From an uncultured Oscillospiraceae bacterium (lineage in GTDB: Bacteria; Bacillota; Clostridia; Oscillospirales; Oscillospiraceae): a stretch of 64,000 bases of DNA. The notes under the pieces were generated by a model. The model was not told the DNA's origin. It did no database searches and saw nothing but the letters and a program-made list of their open reading frames with translations. Positions within the stretch are counted from its first letter, which is position 1. Each line of letters begins with the position of its first letter. The DNA lies in NCBI GenBank assembly GCA_947626495.1, contig CANQSJ010000001.1, positions 62,001 to 126,000 of the forward strand, written 5' to 3'. Positions 55,594 to 64,000 of the stretch are shown piece by piece. Position numbers and translations under genes: made by a program.

Positions 55594-56459
55594 TGCAACA
55601 TCGCCTCCGCGAATTCTCTCGCGTCAAAGGGCCGCAGATCCTCCGCGCCCTCGCCCACGCCGGCGAATTTGACAGGCACGCCCAGCCGCTGGGCGATGGA
55701 GAACACCACCCCGCCCTTGGCCGTGCCGTCCAGCTTGGTGAGCACAATGCCGGTGACGCCGGCGGCCTTGGCGAACTGCTCCGCCTGGATGAGGCCGTTC
55801 TGGCCGGTGGTGGCGTCCAGCACCAGCAATATCTCGCAGTCGGCACCGGGCAGCTCCCGGCCGATGATCTTGGTGAGCTTGGTCAGCTCGTTCATCAGAT
55901 TCTGCTTGTTGTGCAGCCGCCCGGCGGTGTCCACGATGATGATGTCGCTGCCCCGGGCCTTGGCCGCGGAGCAGGCGTCGAACACCACCGCGCCGGGGTC
56001 GCCGCCCTCGCCATGGCGGACAATGTCCGCGCCGGTGCGCTGGGCCCAGATGCCCAGCTGCTCCGACGCAGCGGCCCGGAAGGTGTCCGCCGCGCACAGC
56101 AGCACCTTCTTCCCCTGGTCATGAAACTGCTTGGAGAGCTTGCCGATGGTGGTGGTCTTGCCCACGCCGTTGACCCCCACCATGACCACCACGGCGGGCT
56201 TGGTGGCAAGGCACAGCTCCGGGGAGCCGGCCTTCTCCATCTCGGCGGTGAGGATGTCCACCAGCTTGGCCTGCACATCGGCCCCCTTCAGCTTCTTCTC
56301 CTGCCGCAGGGCGTCCACGGCCATCTCCGCCGTCTCCACCCCCGCGTCCGCCAGGATGAGCCGCTCCTCCAGCTCGTCCAGAAAATCCTCGTCCACGCCG
56401 GAAAAGGCCGCGAACAGCCCGCCCAGCAGGCCTTTTTTCTTCTCCTTAAATAACGCCAT
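55590..56459 (-). CDS. ftsY: Signal recognition particle receptor FtsY
   Basis: GVNGVGKTTTIGKLSKQF; DIIIVDTAGRLHNKQNLMNEL; TKLDGTAKGG. Confidence 0.96.
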   Translation of the reverse strand: MALFKEKKKGLLGGLFAAFSGVDEDFLDELEERLILADAGVETAEMAVDALRQEKKLKGADVQAKLVDILTAEMEKAGSPELCLATKPAVVVMVGVNGVGKTTTIGKLSKQFHDQGKKVLLCAADTFRAAASEQLGIWAQRTGADIVRHGEGGDPGAVVFDACSAAKARGSDIIIVDTAGRLHNKQNLMNELTKLTKIIGRELPGADCEILLVLDATTGQNGLIQAEQFAKAAGVTGIVLTKLDGTAKGGVVFSIAQRLGVPVKFAGVGEGAEDLRPFDAREFAEAMLQ

Positions 56460-56472
56460 ATCGGTGACTCCT

Positions 56473-59400
56473 TTAGTTTTCCGCCGTCTTCTGCGCCTCG
56501 GCCAGATCCAGCTCGATGATGCGGGACACGCCCTTCTCCTGCATGGTGACCCCCAGCAGCACGTCCGCCTTCTCCATGGTGCCCCGGCGGTGGGTGATGA
56601 CGATGAACTGGGTCTTGTCCAGCCGGTGCAGGTACTCAGCAAAGCGCAGCACGTTCTCCTCGTCCAGGGCTGCCTCGATCTCGTCCATGACGCAAAACGG
56701 CGTGGGCTTCAGCTTCAGGATGGAGAAGTACAGCGCAATGGCCACGAAGGCCTTCTCCCCGCCGGACAGCAGGCTGATGTTGCTCACCGCCTTGCCGGGG
56801 GGCTGGACCTTGATCTCGATGCCGCAGTTGAGGCAGTCGGACTCGTCCTCCAGCCGGAGGCTGGCCCGCCCGCCGCCGAACAGCTCCAGGAACGTGGCCC
56901 GGAAGCTCTGGTCGATGGCGGCGAACTCCCGCAGGAATATCTCTTCCATCTGGCCGGTGATGTCGGCGATGATGTCCAGCAGCTCCTCCTTGGCCTTGGC
57001 GATGTCGTCCCGCTGCTCGGTGAGGTAGTCGTACCGCTCCCCCACCCGCTTGCTCTCCTCGATGGCTCCCAGGTTGGGGGTGCCCAGCTCCCGGATGGCG
57101 CGGCGCAGCTCCGCGATGCGCCGGTTGGCGGCGGCGAGGCTCTCGATGCTCTGCCGCTGGGCCTGAGCCGCGGTGCGGGTCAGCTCGTATGTATCCCACA
57201 GCCGGTCGATGATCTGCTTCTCCTCCATCTCGGCGGCTAGGGTCTGCCGCTCGATGGAGGCGGTGAGCCGCTCCTGTTCGATGAGCGCCTCGTTCTGCCG
57301 CTGGGCGTCCTTGTCCGCCTGGGTGCGCTTGCCCTCCAGTTCCAGCTTCTGGCTGGTGATGGTCCGCAGCCGCTCCCGCATGGCCTCCGCCTCGTTGGCG
57401 AGGGCCAGCTGCTTTTCGCCGGACCGGGCCAGGGCCTCGTCGATGCGCCGGTTCTTCTCCTCATATTCCGCCAGCAGAGCCTGCCGCTGCTCGCCGCCGG
57501 CGGCCATGGCCGCCTTCACGTCCTCCAGCTGGCGTGCGCTGGCGGCCTTGGCGTCCCGCTCCGCCTGCAGGGAGGCGGCCTCCGTCTGGACCTGGGCCAG
57601 CTCCTGGCCGGCCACGTCCATGTCGTACCGGGCCGCGGCCAGCTCCCGCTCCGCGTTCTCCAGCGCAGCGGACTTCTCCTCCAGCTGGGCCTTGAGGGCC
57701 GCCCGCTGCTTTTTCAGCTTCTCCAGCTCGTTGGCCCGGCTGAGCACGCCGGTGCCCTTGGCGGCGCTGCCGCCGGTCATGGAGCCCCCCGCGTGGATCA
57801 TCTGTCCGTCCAGGGACACGATGCGAAACTCATTCTTATGCCGCCGGGAGATGGCCACGGCGTCCCCCAGGGTCTCGGCGATCACCGTCCGGCCCAGCAG
57901 GCTCTCAAAGATGTTCCGGTATTTGCCGTCGAACTGCACCAGATCCAGCGCCAGGCCCAGATAGCCCGGCTCCCCCTCCGGGACCTGGCGCAGCACGCCG
58001 CCCCGGATGGCGCTCAGAGGCAGGAAGGTGCCCCGGCCGCTGTCCAATCGTTTCAGCAGCTCGATGGCGGCCTTGCCGTCCTCCGGCTCGTCCACTACGA
58101 TGTTCTGGGCCGCCGCGCCCAGGGCCGTCTCGATGGCCAGGGTATACCGGTCCTGGGTCCGGACCAGGTTGGCCACCGGCCCGTGCACGCCCTTCAGGTT
58201 GCCCCGGGCACTGGCCTGCATGACCGTCTTCACCGCCCGGTTGAAGCCCTCGTAGTCCTTCTCCATCTCCGTGAGCATGATGATGCGCCCATCCATGCTC
58301 CGTCCGTCCACCGTCAGGCGGGTCACCTCGTCCCGCAGATCGGACACCCGGCTCTCCCGGCCGGACATGCGCATCCGGTGGCCGTTTACCACGTTGGTCA
58401 GCTGGCTGATCCGGCCCGCCAGGCCGTCCAGCTCCGCCTTCGCCGCCTCCACGCGCCGGCGCAGTTCGTCGATCTGGCTGTCCAGGGCGCTGATGCGTCC
58501 GGCGTCCGCGCTCATATCGCTGCGCAGCCGGTCCATACTGTCCAGATTGCCCTTTTTATCCGCCTCCAGCACCGCCGCGGCCCGGCGGGCCTCGCCGATG
58601 TCGTTCTCCTTGTCGGTGAGCCGCTCCCGGACCGACTCCATTTCCAGGTCCTTCTCCCGCATGCGCTGGGAGATGTCCTCCGTGCGCCGGTAGTGCTCCG
58701 AGACCGCCGCGCGCATCCGCTCCAGCTCCGCCTTCGCCGCCTCATGGCTCTGGCGGATGGACTCGGTCTGGCCGGAGAGCTTGTCCAGCGTCTCCATCCA
58801 GGCGGACACCTCCAGGCCCTTCAGCTCCTCCTTCAGGCGCAGATACCGCTCCGCCACCTCCGCCTGTTTGCGCAGGGGCGTCAGCTGCATCTCCAGCTCC
58901 TCGATCTTGTCCCCCACCCGCAGCAGGGCGTCGTCCGTGGTGGAGAGCTTCCGCTCCGCTTCCTCCTTGCGGAAGCGGTAGCGGGAGATGCCCGCCGCCT
59001 GCTCAAAGATCTCCCGGCGGTCGGTGCTCTTGGCGGAGACGATCTCCGCGATGCGCCCCTGGCCGATGATGGAATAGCCGTCCCGGCCCAGGCCCGTGTC
59101 CATGAGCAGCTCGCTCACGTCCCGGAGCCGGACGGACTCTTTGTTGATATAATACTCGCTCTCTCCGCTGCGGTAATACCGGCGGGAGATGGCCAGCTCA
59201 TCGCTGTCCAGAGGGAAGATGCGGGCGGTATTGTCCAGGATCAGCGTCACCTGGGCGAAGCCCAGCTTTCCCCGCTTTTCCGTGCCGCCAAAGATCACGT
59301 CCTCCATTTTTCCGCCCCGGAGGGCCCGGGTGCGCTGCTCGCCCATCACCCACAGCACCGCGTCGGATATGTTGGACTTGCCGGACCCGTTGGGCCCGAC

Positions 59401-59487
59401 GATCATGGTCACGTCCTTTTCAAACAGGATGGTGGTCTTGTCCGGGAAGGACTTGAACCCCTGTATCTCCAGCGCCTTTAAGTACAA
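56473..59487 (-). CDS. smc: Chromosome segregation protein SMC (short-arm variant, 1004 aa)
   Basis: MYLKALEIQGFKSFPDKTTILFEKDVTMIVGPNGSGKSNISDAVLWVMGEQ; hinge GVHGPVANLV...; LLSGGEKAFVAIAL; DEIEAALDEENVLRFAEYL. Confidence 0.95.
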   Translation of the reverse strand: MYLKALEIQGFKSFPDKTTILFEKDVTMIVGPNGSGKSNISDAVLWVMGEQRTRALRGGKMEDVIFGGTEKRGKLGFAQVTLILDNTARIFPLDSDELAISRRYYRSGESEYYINKESVRLRDVSELLMDTGLGRDGYSIIGQGRIAEIVSAKSTDRREIFEQAAGISRYRFRKEEAERKLSTTDDALLRVGDKIEELEMQLTPLRKQAEVAERYLRLKEELKGLEVSAWMETLDKLSGQTESIRQSHEAAKAELERMRAAVSEHYRRTEDISQRMREKDLEMESVRERLTDKENDIGEARRAAAVLEADKKGNLDSMDRLRSDMSADAGRISALDSQIDELRRRVEAAKAELDGLAGRISQLTNVVNGHRMRMSGRESRVSDLRDEVTRLTVDGRSMDGRIIMLTEMEKDYEGFNRAVKTVMQASARGNLKGVHGPVANLVRTQDRYTLAIETALGAAAQNIVVDEPEDGKAAIELLKRLDSGRGTFLPLSAIRGGVLRQVPEGEPGYLGLALDLVQFDGKYRNIFESLLGRTVIAETLGDAVAISRRHKNEFRIVSLDGQMIHAGGSMTGGSAAKGTGVLSRANELEKLKKQRAALKAQLEEKSAALENAERELAAARYDMDVAGQELAQVQTEAASLQAERDAKAASARQLEDVKAAMAAGGEQRQALLAEYEEKNRRIDEALARSGEKQLALANEAEAMRERLRTITSQKLELEGKRTQADKDAQRQNEALIEQERLTASIERQTLAAEMEEKQIIDRLWDTYELTRTAAQAQRQSIESLAAANRRIAELRRAIRELGTPNLGAIEESKRVGERYDYLTEQRDDIAKAKEELLDIIADITGQMEEIFLREFAAIDQSFRATFLELFGGGRASLRLEDESDCLNCGIEIKVQPPGKAVSNISLLSGGEKAFVAIALYFSILKLKPTPFCVMDEIEAALDEENVLRFAEYLHRLDKTQFIVITHRRGTMEKADVLLGVTMQEKGVSRIIELDLAEAQKTAEN

Positions 59488-59547
59488 AATCTAATACTCC
59501 TATGCCTGTTTTCTCCGGTCAACAACACAAGATTTAGTATACCGCAA

Positions 59548-60555
59548 TCATGACTGCGCGTCAACCAAAACCACGCCGTCCCCGGCGGTGGCCAGACCCT
59601 TTACCCGCAGCCGCCGCAGCTTGAACGCGGCCGTCAGGGCGGCGATGTTGCTCCGGTGCTGCCCGATCATGGCGCTCACCCGCTCCGGCGCCACGCCGAG
59701 GGTCACGTCCGCGCCGGCGGGCACGCCCTCCAGCAGCCTTTCCGCCTGGCGCCGCAGGATCTCCGAGCGGACAAGCTCGCCCAATGCGGGGTGGTAGGCC
59801 CCGCCCACCGCGCCGCCGGCGGACAGCTCCTCCGTGGGGTTGAGCCCCAGGCGGATCACCGGGATGGCCGCCGCCTCAAAGAGGGGCAGAATATCCGCGC
59901 ACACCGCCACCGCGTCGGAGACCGTGTGCTCCGGATACGTCCCGGCCCGCCACATCTCCTCCAGCGCCGTGCCCCGGACGATCACCGTGGGATAGATCCG
60001 CGCCCCGTCCGGCTCTAGGGCGATGATGCGCCGGGCGGTGTCCACATCCGTCTCCCGGTCGGAGCCAGGCAGACCGGTCATCATCTGCAGCACCAGCTTC
60101 AGCCCGGCGGCCTTCACCAGATGCGCGGCGCGCGCCGTATCGGCGGCGGCGTGGCCCCGGCCAGAGGCGGCCAGCACGGCGTCGCACATAGACTGGGCCC
60201 CCAGCTCCACCGTCCCCACGCCGTACCCCTTGAGCATATCCAATACGCCCTCGTCCACCGCGTCGGGCCGGGTGGAGAGCCGGATGGACGAGACCGTCCC
60301 GTCCTCCAGCCAGGGCTGGGCGGCCTCCAGCAGCCGACGCTGCAGATCCGGGCTCACCGCCGTAAAGCTACCGCCGTAAAAGGCCAGTTCCACGCCGGAA
60401 GCGCCCTGGGCCTGCGCCCGGTCCAGCGCTGCGGTCACATCGGCGGCAGAAGCGGGCAAAGGGCTGCCGGAGATGCGCTTCTGGTCGCAGAAGACGCAGT
60501 CGTTCGGGCAGCCCAGGTGCGGGACGAAAATGGGGATGATCCTCGCTCTCGCCAT
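59548..60555 (-). CDS. Radical SAM protein (Elp3-like / conserved next to rnc)
   Basis: HLGCPNDCVFCDQKRISG (CxxxCxxC), ELAFYGGSFTAV. Confidence 0.9.
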   Translation of the reverse strand: MARARIIPIFVPHLGCPNDCVFCDQKRISGSPLPASAADVTAALDRAQAQGASGVELAFYGGSFTAVSPDLQRRLLEAAQPWLEDGTVSSIRLSTRPDAVDEGVLDMLKGYGVGTVELGAQSMCDAVLAASGRGHAAADTARAAHLVKAAGLKLVLQMMTGLPGSDRETDVDTARRIIALEPDGARIYPTVIVRGTALEEMWRAGTYPEHTVSDAVAVCADILPLFEAAAIPVIRLGLNPTEELSAGGAVGGAYHPALGELVRSEILRRQAERLLEGVPAGADVTLGVAPERVSAMIGQHRSNIAALTAAFKLRRLRVKGLATAGDGVVLVDAQS

Positions 60556-61229
60556 CAGTGTTCCAGCGCTTCCAGCGCGGCCCTGGCGGCCGCCTGTTCC
60601 GCTTCCTTCTTGCTCTTGCCCTCGCCCCGGGCGCTGGCGCCGTCGTGGAGCGCCACGCTGGCGGTGAAGGTCTTGTCGTGGTCTGGTCCGGTCTCGGCCA
60701 CGATGGTATACACCGGGGCTGCGCCGCCGGCGCGCTGCAGCAGCTCCTGCAGCTGGGTCTTATAGTCCGTCCGGGCCGGGCGGTGTCCCGCCCGCACGTC
60801 CATGAGGATGTGCCCGGCGATGAACGCCTCCGCCGGCTCCAATCCCCCGTCCAGGTAGATGGCCGCGATGATGGCCTCCACACAGTCGGCCAGGATGGAC
60901 GGGCGCTGGCGGCCGCCGTTGCACTGCTCGTTTTTGCCCAGATGGATATACTCCCCCAGTCCCAGGGACAGGGCCACCTGGTGGAGGCTGGCCTCGCACA
61001 CCAGCTCCGCCCGCAGGCGGGTCAGCCCCCCCTCCGGCATATCCGGATAGAGCCGGCAGATGGTCTTGGCCGCGCAGAAGCCCAGCACCGCGTCGCCCAG
61101 AAATTCCAGACGCTCGTTGCTGTGCCTTCTGCCCGGCTGCTCATTGGCGAAGGAACTGTGGGTCAGAGCGGTCTCCAGATAGGACCGATCTGAAAACGCA
61201 TACCCCAGCCGCTTCTCCAGCTCGTCCAT
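60555..61229 (-). CDS. rnc: Ribonuclease III
   Basis: NERLEFLGDAVLGFCAAKTI; C-terminal dsRBD DYKTQLQELLQRAGGAAPVYTIVAETGPDHDKTFTA. Confidence 0.96.
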   Translation of the reverse strand: MDELEKRLGYAFSDRSYLETALTHSSFANEQPGRRHSNERLEFLGDAVLGFCAAKTICRLYPDMPEGGLTRLRAELVCEASLHQVALSLGLGEYIHLGKNEQCNGGRQRPSILADCVEAIIAAIYLDGGLEPAEAFIAGHILMDVRAGHRPARTDYKTQLQELLQRAGGAAPVYTIVAETGPDHDKTFTASVALHDGASARGEGKSKKEAEQAAARAALEALEH

Positions 61230-61468
61230 TACGCCTCGGTATGGGCGCTGACATAAGCGACCAGGTCGCCGATGGTGTGCATCTCCATGACCTCCACCTC
61301 GGGGATCTCGCTCAGGCCGAACTCATCCTCAATATCCCCCAGCAGCTCCACCACGTCCAGGGAGTCGAAGTCCATATCGTCGAAGCTGGTGTTCTCGTTG
61401 AGCTTCTCCGGATCCATGTCGAACTGCTTGCAAATCATCTCGATAATTTTGTCGTAGATCATTTTCAA
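61229..61468 (-). CDS. acpP: Acyl carrier protein
   Basis: DMDFDSLDVVELLGDIEDEFGLSEIPEVEVMEMHTIGDLVAYV; DSLD phosphopantetheine site. Confidence 0.96.
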   Translation of the reverse strand: MKMIYDKIIEMICKQFDMDPEKLNENTSFDDMDFDSLDVVELLGDIEDEFGLSEIPEVEVMEMHTIGDLVAYVSAHTEA

Positions 61469-62493
61469 ATCTCCTTTGCCTTGTCCAATTTCATGAAATC
61501 TATGTTGGCTTCAATGGCTCCCGCCACATCCGCCTCTACGCAGGCGATTGCCTGGCGTATCGCGTTGAAGATCGCCCGCTCGTCGGACCCGCCGTGGGCC
61601 TTGATCACAGGCTTGGAGATGCCGATGAGGGCCGTGCCCCCCACCTCCGAGGAGTCCAGCATGGACCGCAGGCCGGAAAGGTCCTTTTTGATCACCAGGG
61701 CGGCCAGCTTGTTGGGGGTGCTCTTGTACATCACGCCCTTCAGCTGCCGGAACATGAACTTGGCCGCGCCCTCCACGGTCTTGAGCATCACGTTGCCCGC
61801 CAGACCGTCGGTGACCAGCACGTCGAACCGGCCGGTGAACAGCTCGCTGCCCTCGGCGTTGCCTATGAAATTGATCCGTCCGGCGTCGGAGGCCGCCTTG
61901 AGCAGTCCGAAGGCCTCCTTCTGCAGCGCGCCCCCCTTGGTGTCCTCGGTGCCCACGTTCAGCTGAGCCACCCGGGGGTTCTGGATGCCCATCATCCGCT
62001 GGGCATAGAACGCGCCCATATAGGCGAACTGCAGCAGGTACTCCGGCGTGGAGTCCACATTGGCGCCGCAGTCGATGAGCAGCACGCCCTTGTCCCCGTT
62101 GGGAATGACCGGGCCCAGCGCCGCCCGGCGGATGCCCTTCACCCGCTTGACGAACTGGGTGGCGCCGGCCAGCAGCGCGCCGGTGCTGCCCGCGGATACC
62201 ACCGCGTCGCCCTCGCCGCCGCGCAGCATGTTGAGCGCCACGGTCATGGAGGACTGCCGCTTTCTGTAGCAGGCCATGCCCGGCTCGTCCTCCATGGTGA
62301 CCACGTCCGGGGCGTGGACCACCTGGATACGGGCCTCGCTCCCGCCGCCGCAGGCGGCAAGCGCGGCGCGCACCTCGTCCTCACGGCCCACCAGCACGAT
62401 GTCCGTGTCCAACTCCCGGGCGGCCTTTACCCCGCCGGAGACCACCGCCTGGGGGGCGTTGTCGCCGCCCATGGCATCCAGGATGATCCTCAT
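61465..62493 (-). CDS. plsX: Phosphate acyltransferase PlsX
   Basis: MRIILDAMGGDNAPQAVVSGGVKAA; VSAGSTGALLAGA; LIDCGANVDSTPEYLLQFAYMG. Confidence 0.96.
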   Translation of the reverse strand: MRIILDAMGGDNAPQAVVSGGVKAARELDTDIVLVGREDEVRAALAACGGGSEARIQVVHAPDVVTMEDEPGMACYRKRQSSMTVALNMLRGGEGDAVVSAGSTGALLAGATQFVKRVKGIRRAALGPVIPNGDKGVLLIDCGANVDSTPEYLLQFAYMGAFYAQRMMGIQNPRVAQLNVGTEDTKGGALQKEAFGLLKAASDAGRINFIGNAEGSELFTGRFDVLVTDGLAGNVMLKTVEGAAKFMFRQLKGVMYKSTPNKLAALVIKKDLSGLRSMLDSSEVGGTALIGISKPVIKAHGGSDERAIFNAIRQAIACVEADVAGAIEANIDFMKLDKAKEI

Positions 62494-63809
62494 GTGCCGC
62501 TCTCCTCTCTCCGGATGATTCCGTCCAGCTCCGCCAGCGCCCGCTCCGCCACCTTCAGGTACCGCTCCCGCTTGCCGCGGATGCGCTCGTCCAGCTTCTC
62601 GATGATGCCGAAATTCACATTCATGGGCTGAAAGTCCCCGCTGGCCGCCCCGCCGGACACGTACAGCGCCAGCGCGCCGATGGCCGTGGTCCGGGGAAAG
62701 TCCAGGGGCGGCAGGCCCTGCAACCGCCGGGCCATCTCCAGCGCCGCCAGCATGCCGCTGGCGCAGCTCTCCACGTAGCCCTCCACGCCGGTGATCTGGC
62801 CGGCGAAGGCGATGCGGGGCTCCGTTTTGAGCCGGTAATACCGGTCCAGCAGAGCCGGGCCGTTCAAAAACGTGTTGCGGTGCATCTTCCCGTAGCGCAG
62901 ATACTCCGCGTTGGCCAGCGCCGGGATCATGCCGAACACCCGCCGCTGCTCCGGGAAGGTCAGGTGTGTCTGAAAGCCCACCAGGTTGTATACCGAGCTC
63001 TCGTCGTTGTCCCGGCGCAGCTGCACCACGGCGTGATAGCTCTCCCCCGTCTCCGGGTTGCGCAGTCCCACCGGCTTCATGGGCCCGTAGCGCAGGGTGT
63101 CATGGCCCCGGCGGGCCATCACCTCCACCGGCATGCACCCCTCGAACACCCCCGCGTCCTCGAAGCCGTGGACCGGGGCCTCCTTTGCCGCCGCCAGCTC
63201 CGTGACGAAGGCGTCGTACTGCTCCTTATCCATGGGACAGTTGATGTAGTCCGCCGTCCCCTTGCCGTAGCGGGAGCCGAACCAGGCCTTGGTCATGTCG
63301 ATGCTGTCCGCGGCGATGAGCGGCGCGGCGGCGTCGAAGAAGTGGAGAAAATCCGCCTGGCCGCAGGCCTGGGCGATGGCGGGGATGAGCCCGTCGCTGG
63401 TCAGCGGCCCGGTGGCGACGATACACTCCCCCTCGGGGAAGGCGGTGACCTCCCCCTCCACGACCTCGATGTTGGGATGGGAACGGACGGCCTCGGTGAT
63501 GGTCCGGGCGAACGCCTCCCGGTCCACCGCGAGAGCCCCTCCCGCGGGGACGCGGTGGCGCTCCGCGCTGCTCATCATCAGACTGCCCAGCCGCCGCAGT
63601 TCCTCCTTCAAAAGCCCCACGGCGTTGGAAAGATCGTCCCCCCGCAGGGAGTTGGAGCACACAAGCTCCGAGAACAGCGGCGAGGTATGGGCCGGGGTCA
63701 TCTTCTCCGGCTTCATCTCATACAGCCGGACATGAAAGCCCCTCCGGGCCAGCTGCCAGGCGGCCTCGCTGCCGGCCAGGCCCGCGCCCACCACGGATAC
63801 GTCCGCCAT
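62490..63809 (-). CDS. trmFO: Methylenetetrahydrofolate-tRNA-(uracil-5-)-methyltransferase
   Basis: VSVVGAGLAGSEAAWQLARRGFHVRLYEMKPEKMTPAH; SLRGDDLSNAVGLLKEELRRL. Confidence 0.96.
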   Translation of the reverse strand: MADVSVVGAGLAGSEAAWQLARRGFHVRLYEMKPEKMTPAHTSPLFSELVCSNSLRGDDLSNAVGLLKEELRRLGSLMMSSAERHRVPAGGALAVDREAFARTITEAVRSHPNIEVVEGEVTAFPEGECIVATGPLTSDGLIPAIAQACGQADFLHFFDAAAPLIAADSIDMTKAWFGSRYGKGTADYINCPMDKEQYDAFVTELAAAKEAPVHGFEDAGVFEGCMPVEVMARRGHDTLRYGPMKPVGLRNPETGESYHAVVQLRRDNDESSVYNLVGFQTHLTFPEQRRVFGMIPALANAEYLRYGKMHRNTFLNGPALLDRYYRLKTEPRIAFAGQITGVEGYVESCASGMLAALEMARRLQGLPPLDFPRTTAIGALALYVSGGAASGDFQPMNVNFGIIEKLDERIRGKRERYLKVAERALAELDGIIRREESGT

Positions 63810-64000
63810 CAGGCCCGCTCCTTTGTCTTGCGGGCCGCGCCCTTGGTGCCGGTCTTCTTGGCCGCGGTCTTCTTTCCCTCGGCGGTCTCCCCGGCCTCCG
63901 CGGAGGAGGCGCTGCGGCGGCGGTAGCCCCGCTTGTCCTCCGGCAGGAAATTGGAGCAGGCCTCATTGATGCAGAAGCTCTTGCGCTGGCCCTTGCCCGC
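63809..64000 (-). CDS. topA: DNA topoisomerase I, C-terminal end (runs off right edge)
   Basis: rc reads ...AGKGQRKSFCINEACSNFLPEDKRGYRRRSASSAEAGETAEGKKTAAKKTGTKGAARKTKERA*; located directly upstream of trmFO as in Firmicutes; TGATG overlap. Confidence 0.75.
   Translation of the reverse strand, partial: AGKGQRKSFCINEACSNFLPEDKRGYRRRSASSAEAGETAEGKKTAAKKTGTKGAARKTKERA

Overview
64-kb chromosomal window from a GC-rich, Gram-positive-type bacterium. Gene content and order suggest a gut Clostridia/Oscillospiraceae-like organism; this is inference, with no search run. From left to right it contains: the 5' part of dnaX (running off the left edge) with a large Bacillus-type SRP RNA upstream; a tRNA-Ala(CGC); an AT-rich orphan ORF; an M20 amidohydrolase operon with two membrane proteins; a HerA-like ATPase; a serpin lipoprotein; a zinc-type dehydrogenase; an M1 peptidase lipoprotein; an ion-transporter-superfamily permease; a C69 dipeptidase; a BceRS-BceAB-like antimicrobial-peptide module with a lipoprotein; an M16C protease; ppa; a BMP-type nucleoside ABC transporter; a cysteine hydrolase; an ATP-grasp protein; rpsB-tsf; a TTG-started DUF2975/XRE/DUF4153-type operon; a Sel1-repeat protein; a Sapep-type dipeptidase; a LOG-like protein; an SLH/transglutaminase protein; two adjacent CobW-family genes; an AI-2E family transporter; an S24-type repressor divergent from a Y-family polymerase; rpsU; and a long housekeeping run leuS-rsfS-nadD/yqeK-yhbY-rdgB-ftsY-smc-radical SAM-rnc-acpP-plsX-trmFO-topA. 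I see no prophage, CRISPR array or classical defence island. The observations most worth following up are: (1) a CobW pair whose first member carries four His/Cys/Asp-rich tandem units and whose second member lacks the CxCC motif and looks fused to a DUF1980-like domain; (2) a recurrent TTGC-type -35 element in at least 11 predicted promoters; (3) a tandemly duplicated promoter before the HerA-like gene; (4) a predicted leaderless Y-family polymerase mRNA under an operator-like repeat cluster; (5) two adjacent 16-bp dyads upstream of the M1 peptidase; (6) a 120-125 bp MITE-like repeat in two opposite-orientation copies; and (7) a three-repeat super-periodicity in the Sel1 protein. Large ORFs antisense to these genes are treated as GC-rich artefacts.
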